Source: Piscinibacter defluvii
GTDB taxonomy: Bacteria; Pseudomonadota; Gammaproteobacteria; Burkholderiales; Burkholderiaceae_C
Length of the DNA stretch: 64,000 nucleotides
NCBI RefSeq assembly: GCF_004011805.1
Contig: NZ_RCHJ01000021.1
Span: 62,001-126,000 of the forward strand
Direction of reading: 5' to 3'
This document shows positions 1 to 7,846 of this stretch, in pieces. Made by a program: the position numbers and the translations under genes. Numbering within the stretch: the stretch's first letter is position 1; every line of letters begins with the position of its first letter. The notes under the pieces are model-generated. The model saw nothing but the letters and a program-made list of their open reading frames with translations. It was not told the DNA's origin and ran no database searches.

Positions 1-914
1 ATCGCCACCACCTTCACGCCGCGCCAGGACTTGACGGTCTTCCGAGCGGCCAGCGCCAGCCGGTCGCTCATCGCCACGATCGCGAGCCGCGTGCCGCTGG
101 GCAGCCGGCCGCGCAGTTCGGCGATGCGTTCGCCGGCGGTCTCGGGCCATTGGTCGTCGACCTCGACCCACAGGATGTTGTCCAACCCGAAGCCGGCCTC
201 GCGTGCCGCCTGTGCGTAGCCGGCCACGCGCTCGGTGCCGACGAAGCCCGAGCGCGCCGGTCGTCGCTGCGCCAGCACGCGCCGCCGCTCGGCCTCGGTG
301 ACCAGGAAACACAGCACCACCACCACGTCGGGCCGTGCCTGCAGCGCGTGCCGCATGGCCAGCGCGGCGCCGACGCGGTCGTCGGTGCACACCGAGGCGA
401 TGTCCGGCACGTAGCAGTCGACCAGCACCACCGGCTTGCGCGCGGCGCGCAGCTCGGGCACGAACTCGGGCCCGATCTCGGCGTGCACGATCAGCACGTC
501 GGCGGTGGTCTGGAAGGCCGCTTCGAGCATCAGCTGGCGGCCCATCTTCGGGATCAGCTGCAGCGTCAGGCGACGCTCGTCGAGCTCGCGGGCCACGCCG
601 CGCAGGAACTCGATGCTCGACGGGTCGCTGAGCGCGTAGCCGAGGTCGTGGTGGAACACCACGCCGACCTCGCGCAGTTCGCGCCGGCGCAGCGCGCGCG
701 CCGTGGTGTCGGGGCCGAAGTAGCCGAGCGCGCGGGCCGTCTCGAGCACATGCTCGCGCAGCGCCGCGGAGAGTTGCCCGGGGCGGTTGAAGGCATTGGA
801 GGCCGTGGTGCGGCTGACCCGGGCCGCCTCGGCCACGTCGGCCAGCGTGAGGCGGCGCGGATTGGGCGGCGCGGCGCCGATCGTCGGCGACTTGGGCGGG
901 GCGGAGCTGCGCAT
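1..914 (-). CDS. LacI-family transcriptional regulator (3' end outside window)
   Basis: The ATG is at 914 and the frame stays open to the window edge, giving 304 residues of a family usually about 340 long, so only the C-terminal tip is missing. Residues about 20-65 form the LacI helix-turn-helix and hinge (TLADVAEAARVSRTTASNAF, then NRPG and an ARALGY helix). The rest reads as a type I periplasmic-binding-protein sugar sensor domain. It is divergent from malQ, treZ and a GH13 glycosidase, and a LacI-type palindrome lies at 1047-1062, so it probably represses that alpha-glucan operon and is relieved by a sugar. The family is certain; the ligand and the target are inferred from position. Confidence 0.9.
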   Translation of the reverse strand, partial: MRSSAPPKSPTIGAAPPNPRRLTLADVAEAARVSRTTASNAFNRPGQLSAALREHVLETARALGYFGPDTTARALRRRELREVGVVFHHDLGYALSDPSSIEFLRGVARELDERRLTLQLIPKMGRQLMLEAAFQTTADVLIVHAEIGPEFVPELRAARKPVVLVDCYVPDIASVCTDDRVGAALAMRHALQARPDVVVVLCFLVTEAERRRVLAQRRPARSGFVGTERVAGYAQAAREAGFGLDNILWVEVDDQWPETAGERIAELRGRLPSGTRLAIVAMSDRLALAARKTVKSWRGVKVVA

Positions 915-1006
915 CACGGGGCGATCGACGGGTCCGCCAGTCTACGGGCGGCCCTGGCGCGAGCCGCTGCAGCGCCGCCCGGGGCATCCGGCACGAGGGG
1001 CATGGC

Positions 1007-1034
1007 TTGACATCGCCCCCGCGCGACCCAGAAT
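1007..1034 (+). promoter_or_regulatory. Predicted sigma-70 promoter of the malQ-treZ operon
   Basis: A perfect -35 hexamer TTGACA (1007-1012) is followed after 16 bp by CAGAAT (1029-1034), four of six matches to the -10 consensus. The expected transcription start is near 1041, just before the LacI-type palindrome. This would give malQ a leader of about 320 nt. Confidence 0.5.
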
Positions 1035-1046
1035 CCAGCACCCGCT

Positions 1047-1062
1047 TCTGAACCGATTCAGA
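1047..1062. promoter_or_regulatory. LacI-family operator palindrome
   Basis: TCTGAACCGATTCAGA is a 16-bp dyad with six-base arms and the AAnCGnTT core with central CG (1054-1055) that is typical of LacI/GalR-family operators. It sits a few bases after the predicted start site, like lac O1, between the LacI-type gene and malQ. The family preference is established knowledge; binding by this particular regulator is inference. Confidence 0.6.
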
Positions 1063-1079
1063 TGCGGGCCCGACGCCGA

Positions 1080-1346
1080 GAAGGTGTGAGAGAACCCAGC
1101 ATGCCCGCGTTGCCCCCGAGATCGCGCCCCATCGAGGCGCAAAGCACAGACGTGTCGGGTGACACGTCGAGCATTTGCAACGACGAGGGGGCGCGATCCC
1201 GGGGGCAACCCGCAGGGCCGGGGCATCCATGGGCCCTGGGCCGCGTTGCGTCACTGGCCCAGACGGCCAGTCTGGGCGGCGTGCCGCGCCTTGCCCAGGG
1301 CCCTTGGCCACCCCGGCGCGGGCATGCTGGGTTCTCTCACACCTTC
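1080..1346. repeat. 267-bp nested inverted-repeat element in the malQ leader
   Basis: Perfect 30-bp terminal inverted repeats lie at 1080-1109 and 1317-1346. The interior is filled by two further dyads. One has arms at 1110-1130 and 1188-1208 (20 of 21 pair), with an inner perfect stem GACGTGTC/GACACGTC (1149-1156/1161-1168). The other has arms at 1227-1241 and 1293-1307 (14 of 15), extended by 1217-1223/1311-1317, with an inner stem ACTGGCC/GGCCAGT (1253-1259/1265-1271). The whole could fold into a three-way junction as RNA or a cruciform as DNA. The right arm ends 12 bases before the malQ ATG, next to its GAGG ribosome site. No second copy was noticed in the window. It could be a riboregulator or a MITE-like insertion. 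Confidence 0.8.
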
Positions 1347-1358
1347 TGAGGATTTCTG

Positions 1359-2855
1359 ATGCGATTCCCGCGCTCCAGCGGCATCCTGCTGCACCCGACC
1401 TCGCTGCCCGGCCCGCACGGCTCGGGCGACTTCGGCCCCGGTGCCTACCACTTCGTCGACTGGCTGGTCGCCGCCGGTCAGCGCCTGTGGCAGATCCTGC
1501 CGCTCGCACCGCTGGGCCCGGGCAACTCGCCCTACATGAGCAGCTCGGCCTTTGCCGGCAACGTGCTGCTGATCGATCTGGCCGAGCTGCAGCAGCGCGG
1601 CTGGCTCGAGCCGGCCGATCTCGAGCCGGTGGCGGGCCTGGACGACCAGGCCGTGAACTGGGCCGCGGTGTACCCGTTCCGCATGGAGCGCCTGGCGCGC
1701 GCGGCGCAGCGCTTCGCCACCGCGGCGAACGACGCCGACCGCGCGGAGCTGGCCGCCTTCTGCGCGGCCCACGCGAGCTGGCTGCCCGACTACGCACTCT
1801 TCATGGCGCTGGCCGAGCACCACGACTGGCGCGACTGGTGCGACTGGCCCGACGGCCTGGCCGGGCGCCAGAGCGCCGCGCTGGCGCAGGCGCGCGAGCG
1901 GCATGCGCCGCGCATCGCCTTCTGGACCTTCTGCCAGTGGTCCTTCTTCCGCCAGTGGGCTCGGCTGCGCGCGTACGCCAACGAGCGCGGCGTCAAGGTG
2001 GTGGGCGACGCGCCGATCTTCATCGCGCACCAGAGCGCCGAGGTGTGGGTGCGGCCGGAGCTGTTCGAGCTCGACGCGCACGGCCGTCCCACCGTGGTGG
2101 CCGGCGTGCCGCCGGACCTGTTCAGCGCCACCGGCCAGCGCTGGGGCAATCCGCTGTACCGCTGGGCTGCCCACGCGCAGGAAGGCTACGCCTGGTGGAT
2201 CGAACGCGTGCGGCGCACGCTGGAGCTGGTCGACATCGTGCGCATCGACCATTTCCGCGGCTTCGCCGGCTACTGGGAGATCCCGGCCAGCGAGCCGACG
2301 GCGATGCACGGCCGCTGGGTCGAGGGCCCGGGCCAGGCGCTGTTCGACGCACTCGCGGCCGCGCTCGGTCCGGTGCCCGTGATCGCCGAGGATCTGGGCG
2401 TGATCACGCCCGAGGTCGACGCACTGCGCAAGGGCGCCGGGCTGCCGGGCATGCGCATCCTGCAGTTCGCCTGGGGCGAGGGCGAGGGTGCCGAGCGGCG
2501 CTTCCTGCCGCACAACCACGAACCCGACTCGGTGGTCTACACCGGGAGCCACGACAACGACACCACGGTGGGCTGGTGGGCCACGGCCGGCGAGGGCGCA
2601 CGCCACCACCTGCGCGAGTACCTCGCCAGCGACGGGCGCGCGGTGCACTGGGACCTGATCCGCGCCGCCTGCGCGAGCGTGGCCGACAGCGCGGTCTACC
2701 CGATGCAGGACGTGCTCGGCCTGGACGGCCGCCACCGCATGAACTTCCCCGGCAAGGGCGAGGGCAACTGGGCCTGGCGATTCGCCTGGGAGCAGGTGCC
2801 GGGCGACACGGCGCAGCGCCTGCGCCGCATGGCCCAGCTGTACGAGCGGCTGTGA
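1359..2855 (+). CDS. malQ: 4-alpha-glucanotransferase (amylomaltase, GH77), copy 1
   Basis: This 498-residue cytoplasmic enzyme transfers maltodextrin chains between alpha-1,4-glucans and releases glucose. The N-terminus has the typical SGILLHPTSLPGPHGSGDFG block. The GH77 catalytic residues are visible: nucleophile D297 in VRIDHFRG, acid/base E344 in VIAEDLG and D399 in GSHDND. The ATG follows GAGG by about eight bases. The TGA stop overlaps the GTG of treZ by four bases, so the two are translationally coupled. A second, clearly homologous malQ lies at 51528-53036 in the glycogen operon. This copy is probably under the divergent LacI-type regulator and the structured leader. Confidence 0.96.
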   Translation: MRFPRSSGILLHPTSLPGPHGSGDFGPGAYHFVDWLVAAGQRLWQILPLAPLGPGNSPYMSSSAFAGNVLLIDLAELQQRGWLEPADLEPVAGLDDQAVNWAAVYPFRMERLARAAQRFATAANDADRAELAAFCAAHASWLPDYALFMALAEHHDWRDWCDWPDGLAGRQSAALAQARERHAPRIAFWTFCQWSFFRQWARLRAYANERGVKVVGDAPIFIAHQSAEVWVRPELFELDAHGRPTVVAGVPPDLFSATGQRWGNPLYRWAAHAQEGYAWWIERVRRTLELVDIVRIDHFRGFAGYWEIPASEPTAMHGRWVEGPGQALFDALAAALGPVPVIAEDLGVITPEVDALRKGAGLPGMRILQFAWGEGEGAERRFLPHNHEPDSVVYTGSHDNDTTVGWWATAGEGARHHLREYLASDGRAVHWDLIRAACASVADSAVYPMQDVLGLDGRHRMNFPGKGEGNWAWRFAWEQVPGDTAQRLRRMAQLYERL

Positions 2856-4582
2856 GTCCGGTTGGCCACCACCGCGACGCGCAGGGCCGCTCGGCCTTCC
2901 GCGTGTTCGCACCGACGAAACAGCAGCTCGCGGTGCTGCTGCCGCAGGCCGGCACGCGCCTGGCGATGCAGCGCGACGCGCTCGGCTGGTGGCACGCCAC
3001 CACCGAGGCCCTGCCGCCGGGCACGCTGTACTGGCTGGAGGTGGACGGGCAGCGCCTGCCCGACCCGGCCTCGCGCTGCCAGCCGCAGGGCGTGCACGGC
3101 CCGTCGATGGTGGTCGAGGTCGAGCGCGCGCGCACCCCGGGCTGGACCGGCGTGCGCATGGCCGACGCGATCATCTACGAGCTGCACGTCGGCACCTTCA
3201 CGCCCGAAGGCACGCTGGCCGCGGCCTGTTCGCGCCTGCCGCACCTGCGCGACCTGGGCGTCAACGTGGTCGAGCTGCTGCCGCTGGCGGCCTTCCCGGG
3301 CGAACGCAACTGGGGCTACGACGGCACCTTCCTGTTCGCGCTGCACGCGGCCTACGGGAGTTACGCCGAGCTGCGCGCCTTCATCGAGGCGGCGCATGCC
3401 CATGGCATCGCGGTGCTGCTGGACGTGGTCTACAACCACTTCGGCCCGGAGGGCAACTACAGCGGAGCCTTCGCGCCCTACACCAAGGCCGCGGCGACGC
3501 CCTGGGGCGCGGCGATCAACTTCGACGGCGAGCACAACCACGGCGTGCGCGCGTTCTTCCTCGAGAACCTGCGCTTCTGGCTGGAGGACGTGGGCTTCGA
3601 CGGCGTGCGCATGGACGCGGTGTCGCTGATCTTCGACCAGATGCCGGTCCACATCCTGCGCGAGTTCACCGAGCTGGCGCGCACCATCGGCCGGCGCGAG
3701 CGGCGCGAGGTGCTGACGATCGCCGAGCACCTGCGCAACAACCGCCACGTCACCGCCGACAGCGGCTTCGGCTACCACTCGCAGTGGAACGACGACCTGA
3801 ACCACGCCGTGTACGCCTGCCTGACCGGCGAGACCTGGCGCCACTACCTCAACTTCGGTCCCTTCGAGGACGTGGTCAAGGCCCTGCGCGACGGTTTCGT
3901 GCTCGACGGCACGCGCCTGGACCGCCACTACCACTACCTGCTGGGCACCGACGGCAGCGGCACGCATGGCAGCGAGCATGTGGTGCACATCCAGAACCAC
4001 GACCAGGTCGGCAACCGGCCCGCGGGCGACCGCATGATCGCCAGCCACGGTGCGCCGCGTGCGCTGCTGGGCATCACCGCGGTGATGGCCAGCCCGTTCG
4101 TGCCGATGCTGTTCATGGGCGAGGAATACGGCGAGACGGCGCCGTTCCTGTTCTTCGAGGACTTCGGCGACCCGGCGCTGGTCGAGGCCGTGCGCCGGGG
4201 CCGCCAGGCCGACTACGCCTTCGGCGGCGCCGAGCCGCCCGACCCGCATGCGCGCAGCAGCTTCGAGGCCTCCAAGCTGCGCTGGGAGCGTGCCGGCTCG
4301 CCGCAGGGCCGCGCCATCCTCGACTACTACCGGCGCCTGATCGCGCTCAAGCGCAGCGGCGAGCTCGGCCCGCGCGAGCGCCAGCGGGTGCGCGTCGACG
4401 GCGATGCCGCCACCCGGGTGATCCGCGTCGAGACGCCGCACACGCTGACCGTGATGAACTTCGCCGACCGCCCGCTGGCCTGGCAGCCGCCCGCCGGTTG
4501 GGCGCTGCACGCGCTGTCGGTGCCCGAGGCGCCGGCCGGCACGCTGGCGGCCTACGGCGCGGCGGTGCTGCGGCGCGCCTGA
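2852..4582 (+). CDS. treZ: Malto-oligosyltrehalose trehalohydrolase (GH13)
   Basis: The protein has 576 residues and releases trehalose from maltooligosyl-trehalose. The GTG at 2852 overlaps the malQ stop and puts the N-terminal beta-sandwich (FRVFAPTKQQLAVLL) at the start, matching the usual ~580-600 residue length. The GH13 barrel motifs are DVVYNHFGPEGNY, nucleophile D255 in GVRMDAV, acid/base E292 in TIAEH and D384 in IQNHDQVGNRP; the last two wordings are characteristic of TreZ. Its usual partner treY (maltooligosyl-trehalose synthase) is not in the window and may lie beyond the left edge or elsewhere. The context is maltodextrin conversion to trehalose. Confidence 0.93.
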   Translation: MSPVGHHRDAQGRSAFRVFAPTKQQLAVLLPQAGTRLAMQRDALGWWHATTEALPPGTLYWLEVDGQRLPDPASRCQPQGVHGPSMVVEVERARTPGWTGVRMADAIIYELHVGTFTPEGTLAAACSRLPHLRDLGVNVVELLPLAAFPGERNWGYDGTFLFALHAAYGSYAELRAFIEAAHAHGIAVLLDVVYNHFGPEGNYSGAFAPYTKAAATPWGAAINFDGEHNHGVRAFFLENLRFWLEDVGFDGVRMDAVSLIFDQMPVHILREFTELARTIGRRERREVLTIAEHLRNNRHVTADSGFGYHSQWNDDLNHAVYACLTGETWRHYLNFGPFEDVVKALRDGFVLDGTRLDRHYHYLLGTDGSGTHGSEHVVHIQNHDQVGNRPAGDRMIASHGAPRALLGITAVMASPFVPMLFMGEEYGETAPFLFFEDFGDPALVEAVRRGRQADYAFGGAEPPDPHARSSFEASKLRWERAGSPQGRAILDYYRRLIALKRSGELGPRERQRVRVDGDAATRVIRVETPHTLTVMNFADRPLAWQPPAGWALHALSVPEAPAGTLAAYGAAVLRRA

Positions 4583-4601
4583 CTTCCTGCGAGGAGTGCC
4601 C

Positions 4602-6422
4602 ATGACCCTGGCCGTCTGGAACCAGCCGCACCACGACGGCTCGCCGCTCTACGTGCCCGAGCCCACGCCGCGGCTCGGCGGCCGGGTCGCGGTGCGGCTG
4701 CGCGTGCCGCGCGGCAGCGACACCACCCGGGCCTGGGTGCGGGTGATCAACGACGGCGAGCCCGAGCTGGTGCGCGCCGAGCTCGAGCGCCAGGACGCGA
4801 ACGACACCTGGCTGCGCGCCGTGCTGCCGGTGGTCAACCCGGTGGTCAGCTACCGCTGGCTGCTCGACGGCGGCGCGCAGGGCTACCAGTGGCTCAACGG
4901 CATGGGCCTGCACGAGCACGACGTGCCCGATGCGGGCGACTTCCGCCTGAGCGTGTTCACGCCGCCGCCGCGCTGGGCCACCGGCACGATGTACCAGATC
5001 TTCCCGGACCGCTTCGCGAAGTCGCAGCACCGGCCAGCGCCGCCCTGGGCGCTGCCGGCCGCCTGGGACGACCCGGTCATCGGCGAGGGTCCGGACACGC
5101 CGCGCCAGCTCTACGGCGGCGACCTGGACGGCATCGCCGCGCACCTGGACCACATCGCCTCGCTGGGCGTCGGCACGCTCTACCTGACGCCGTTCTTCCC
5201 GGCCGACTCCAACCACCGCTACAACGCCTCGACCTTCGATCGGGTCGATCCGCTGCTGGGCGGCGACGCAGCGCTGGCGCGCCTGGCGCAGGCCGCCCAT
5301 GCACGCGGCATGAAGCTGATGGGCGACCTCACCACCAACCACTGCGGCGACACGCACGAGTGGTTCCGCGCCGCGCTGGCCGACCCGTCCGCGCCGGAAG
5401 CCCGGTTCTTCTTCTTCGAGCAGCACCCCGAGCGCTACGCCGGCTGGTGGGGCATGCGCGAGATGCCGATCTTCGACCACCGCAGCGAGGAACTGCGGCG
5501 CCGGCTCTACGACGGGCGCGGGTCGGTGGTGGCGAAATGGCTCGGCCCGCACGCACTCGACGCCTGGCGCATCGACGTGGCCAACATGACCGGCATTCGC
5601 GGCGACGTCAACCTGAGCCATCTCGTGGCCACCACCATCCGGCGCACCATGGCGCAGGTGACGGACGAGTCGTTCCTGCAGGCCGAGTCGAACCACGACG
5701 CCAGCCGCGACCTGCTCGGCGACGGCTACCAGGGCACGATGAACTACGCCGCGTTCACCCGGCCGCTGTGGCAGTGGCTGGTGCCCGCGCCACCTCGGCC
5801 CTACGAGCACGGCAAGTACCCGACGCTGCCGCGCCTGCCGGGCCGCGCCGTGGTGGCGGCGATGCGTGCGTTCGCCGGTGTCACGCCCTGGCAGGCCACG
5901 CTGCACGCGATGAACCTGATCGGCTCGCACGACACCCACCGGGTGGCCTCGCTGCTGGGCGACCCGCGCCTGGTCGACGTGGCCTTCGGCCTGCTGGCCG
6001 CCTACCCCGGCGTGCCGATGATCTACGCCGGCGACGAGATCGGCCTGGCCGCGCTCGGCCCCGAGCAGGCCCGCATCCCCATGCCCTGGGCCCACCCGGA
6101 GCGCTGGGATCGGACCCGCCTGGCGCACACACGCGCGCTGTTCGGGGCCCGCGCGGCCAGCCAGGCACTGCAGCGCGGCGGGCTGCGCTGGCTGGCGATC
6201 GGCGACGACGCCATCTGCTTCCTGCGCGAGGCGCCGGGCGAGCGCGTGCTGGTGCATGCCGCGCGTGCCGGGCATGCGCCGCTGCGCATCCCCGCGGCGG
6301 TGCTCGGGCACGAACTCGCCGGCCTGGCCGGCAGCCCCGACCTGCGCGCCGACGCGGACGGCCTGGTCACGCTGCCGGCGCACGGGCCGGCGTTCGGGAT
6401 GTGGCGTCTGGCGGAGGGCTGA
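4602..6422 (+). CDS. GH13 alpha-glycosidase (cyclomaltodextrinase/neopullulanase/maltogenic amylase type)
   Basis: This is a 606-residue GH13 protein with an N-terminal beta domain (residues about 1-120, CBM34-like) before the barrel, the layout of cyclomaltodextrinase/neopullulanase enzymes. Catalytic residues are D325 in DAWRIDVAN, E362 in LQAESNH and D444 in GSHDTHR; MGDLTTNHCGDTHEW is the first conserved barrel block. No signal peptide is present, so it acts in the cytoplasm. The ATG at 4602 is preferred over the GTG at 4596 because GAGGAG ends five bases before the ATG. It starts 19 bases after treZ and completes a maltodextrin operon. The exact substrate (cyclodextrin, pullulan, maltotriose) cannot be read from the sequence. 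Confidence 0.88.
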   Translation: MTLAVWNQPHHDGSPLYVPEPTPRLGGRVAVRLRVPRGSDTTRAWVRVINDGEPELVRAELERQDANDTWLRAVLPVVNPVVSYRWLLDGGAQGYQWLNGMGLHEHDVPDAGDFRLSVFTPPPRWATGTMYQIFPDRFAKSQHRPAPPWALPAAWDDPVIGEGPDTPRQLYGGDLDGIAAHLDHIASLGVGTLYLTPFFPADSNHRYNASTFDRVDPLLGGDAALARLAQAAHARGMKLMGDLTTNHCGDTHEWFRAALADPSAPEARFFFFEQHPERYAGWWGMREMPIFDHRSEELRRRLYDGRGSVVAKWLGPHALDAWRIDVANMTGIRGDVNLSHLVATTIRRTMAQVTDESFLQAESNHDASRDLLGDGYQGTMNYAAFTRPLWQWLVPAPPRPYEHGKYPTLPRLPGRAVVAAMRAFAGVTPWQATLHAMNLIGSHDTHRVASLLGDPRLVDVAFGLLAAYPGVPMIYAGDEIGLAALGPEQARIPMPWAHPERWDRTRLAHTRALFGARAASQALQRGGLRWLAIGDDAICFLREAPGERVLVHAARAGHAPLRIPAAVLGHELAGLAGSPDLRADADGLVTLPAHGPAFGMWRLAEG

Positions 6423-6485
6423 ACCGCACGGGCGCCGGCGGCGCTCTGGCAAGATGCGGCGCCCGGTCACTCCTGCGCCTTCGCG

Positions 6486-7613
6486 ATGTCCGCCGCCTAC
6501 CGCCTGCTGCAGCCCGGTGACCCCGCCCCCTGGTTCCGCCAGCGCAACACCAGCAACCCCGACTACGCCTTCGATTCGGTGGCCGGGCGCTACATCCTGC
6601 TGTGTTTCCTCGGCTCGGCCGGCCAGTCCGGCGGGGCACAGCGCCTGGCCTTCGCCGAGGCGCAGCGCGCGCTGTTCGACGACGACCGGCTCGCCTTCTT
6701 CGGCGTCAGCGCCGACCCGCAGGACGAGGCGCAGGGCCGCCTGCAAGAGCGCCTGCCCGGCATGCGCCACTTCTGGGACTTCGACCGTCGTGTCAGCCGG
6801 CTCTACGGCGCGCTGCCGTTGCAGCCGCAGCCGGCGGCCGAGGAGGTGTACCGGCCGTTCTGGCTGCTGCTCAACCCGAACCTGCAGGTGCGCGCGCTGC
6901 TGCCCTTCGCCAACGACGATTCCGACCTGCCGGCGCTGCTCGAACTGCTCGGCACGCTGCCGCCGGTGGCCGGGTTCGCCGGCACCGACCTGCACGCGCC
7001 GGTGATCCAGATCCCGGCCATCTTCGAACCCGCGTTCTGCGAGCAGCTGATCGGCGAGTACCGGCGCCATGGCGGCGAGGTGTCGGGCTTCATGCAGGAG
7101 GTGGACGGCCGCACCGTCGGCCGCCACGACCCGCGCCACAAGGTGCGCTCCGACCACCTCGTGGAGGACGAGGCGCTCAAGCGCGAGATCCAGCAGCGCA
7201 TCCGCCGGCGCGTGGCGAGCGTGATCCGCCAGGTGCATTGCTTCGAGGCCACGCGCATGGAGCGCTACCTGGTGGCCTGCTACGACGCCGCGGACGGCGG
7301 CCACTTCCGCGCCCACCGCGACAACACCACGCGCGGCACGGCGCACCGGCGCTTCGCGCTGTCGATCAACCTGAACGACGACTTCGAGGGCGGCGAGCTG
7401 CACTTCCCCGAGTACGGCCCGCGCCGCTACAAGCCGCCGGCCGGCAGCGGTGTGGTGTTCTCGTGCTCGCTGCTGCACGCGGTGGATCCGGTGCGGCGCG
7501 GCCAGCGCTTCGCCTTCCTGCCCTTCCTCTACGACGATGCGGCGGCCGCGCTGCGCGAGGCCAACCAGGCCTTCCTGGCCGAGAAGGACGCGGGCTACCG
7601 CGCGGGCGGCTGA
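6486..7613 (+). CDS. Degenerate peroxiredoxin domain fused to a prolyl-4-hydroxylase-like 2OG-Fe(II) oxygenase
   Basis: The 375-residue protein has two parts. Residues about 1-165 follow a thioredoxin/peroxiredoxin fold (GDPAPWF start, VAGRYILLCFLGSAGQSGG, FWLLLNPN), but no cysteine sits at the usual peroxidatic position. Residues about 170-360 are a P4H-type oxygenase: H277 and D279 in HRDN and H331 in LLHAV are the predicted iron ligands, and R341 in GQRF binds 2-oxoglutarate. Such oxygenases hydroxylate proline or other side chains. It lies 63 bp after the GH13 gene on the same strand, and the link to sugar metabolism is unclear. The domain calls are strong; the substrate is unknown. Confidence 0.85.
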   Translation: MSAAYRLLQPGDPAPWFRQRNTSNPDYAFDSVAGRYILLCFLGSAGQSGGAQRLAFAEAQRALFDDDRLAFFGVSADPQDEAQGRLQERLPGMRHFWDFDRRVSRLYGALPLQPQPAAEEVYRPFWLLLNPNLQVRALLPFANDDSDLPALLELLGTLPPVAGFAGTDLHAPVIQIPAIFEPAFCEQLIGEYRRHGGEVSGFMQEVDGRTVGRHDPRHKVRSDHLVEDEALKREIQQRIRRRVASVIRQVHCFEATRMERYLVACYDAADGGHFRAHRDNTTRGTAHRRFALSINLNDDFEGGELHFPEYGPRRYKPPAGSGVVFSCSLLHAVDPVRRGQRFAFLPFLYDDAAAALREANQAFLAEKDAGYRAGG

Positions 7614-7846
7614 GGGCGCGGTCGGTTCGAGCCGAACGCCTCGCGTGCCTTGCACGCAGTCGGCCGAGACCACGAAAAGCACCGCCTTTGCCCGACTTGT
7701 CCGCGCTTCGTTTGACGCAGGTCGACTAATCTCGAATCACATCGAAGAAGGAACTCCAGGGAGCCTGACCGGTCCGGGACCTTGCCCGCTGCACCTGCGT
7801 GTGCCCGCGGCTGCGTCACCGGCCTCGTTCGCCCTGGAGACACTCG

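Larger units (their letters stand above)
915..1358. other. Intergenic region between lacI-type gene and malQ
   Basis: This 444-bp gap holds the predicted malQ promoter, the LacI-type palindrome and the nested inverted-repeat element listed separately. No convincing small protein gene was seen in it; the open frames that cross it are by-products of high GC. The promoter of the leftward LacI-type gene should also be here but was not recognised. Confidence 0.7.

Noticed and set aside
4347-7682. Very long open frame on the minus strand opposite treZ, the GH13 gene and the oxygenase fusion
   Set aside because: It has no domain motifs and a biased V/R/A/G composition, as expected for the antisense of high-GC codons. 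The plus-strand genes carry all catalytic motifs.
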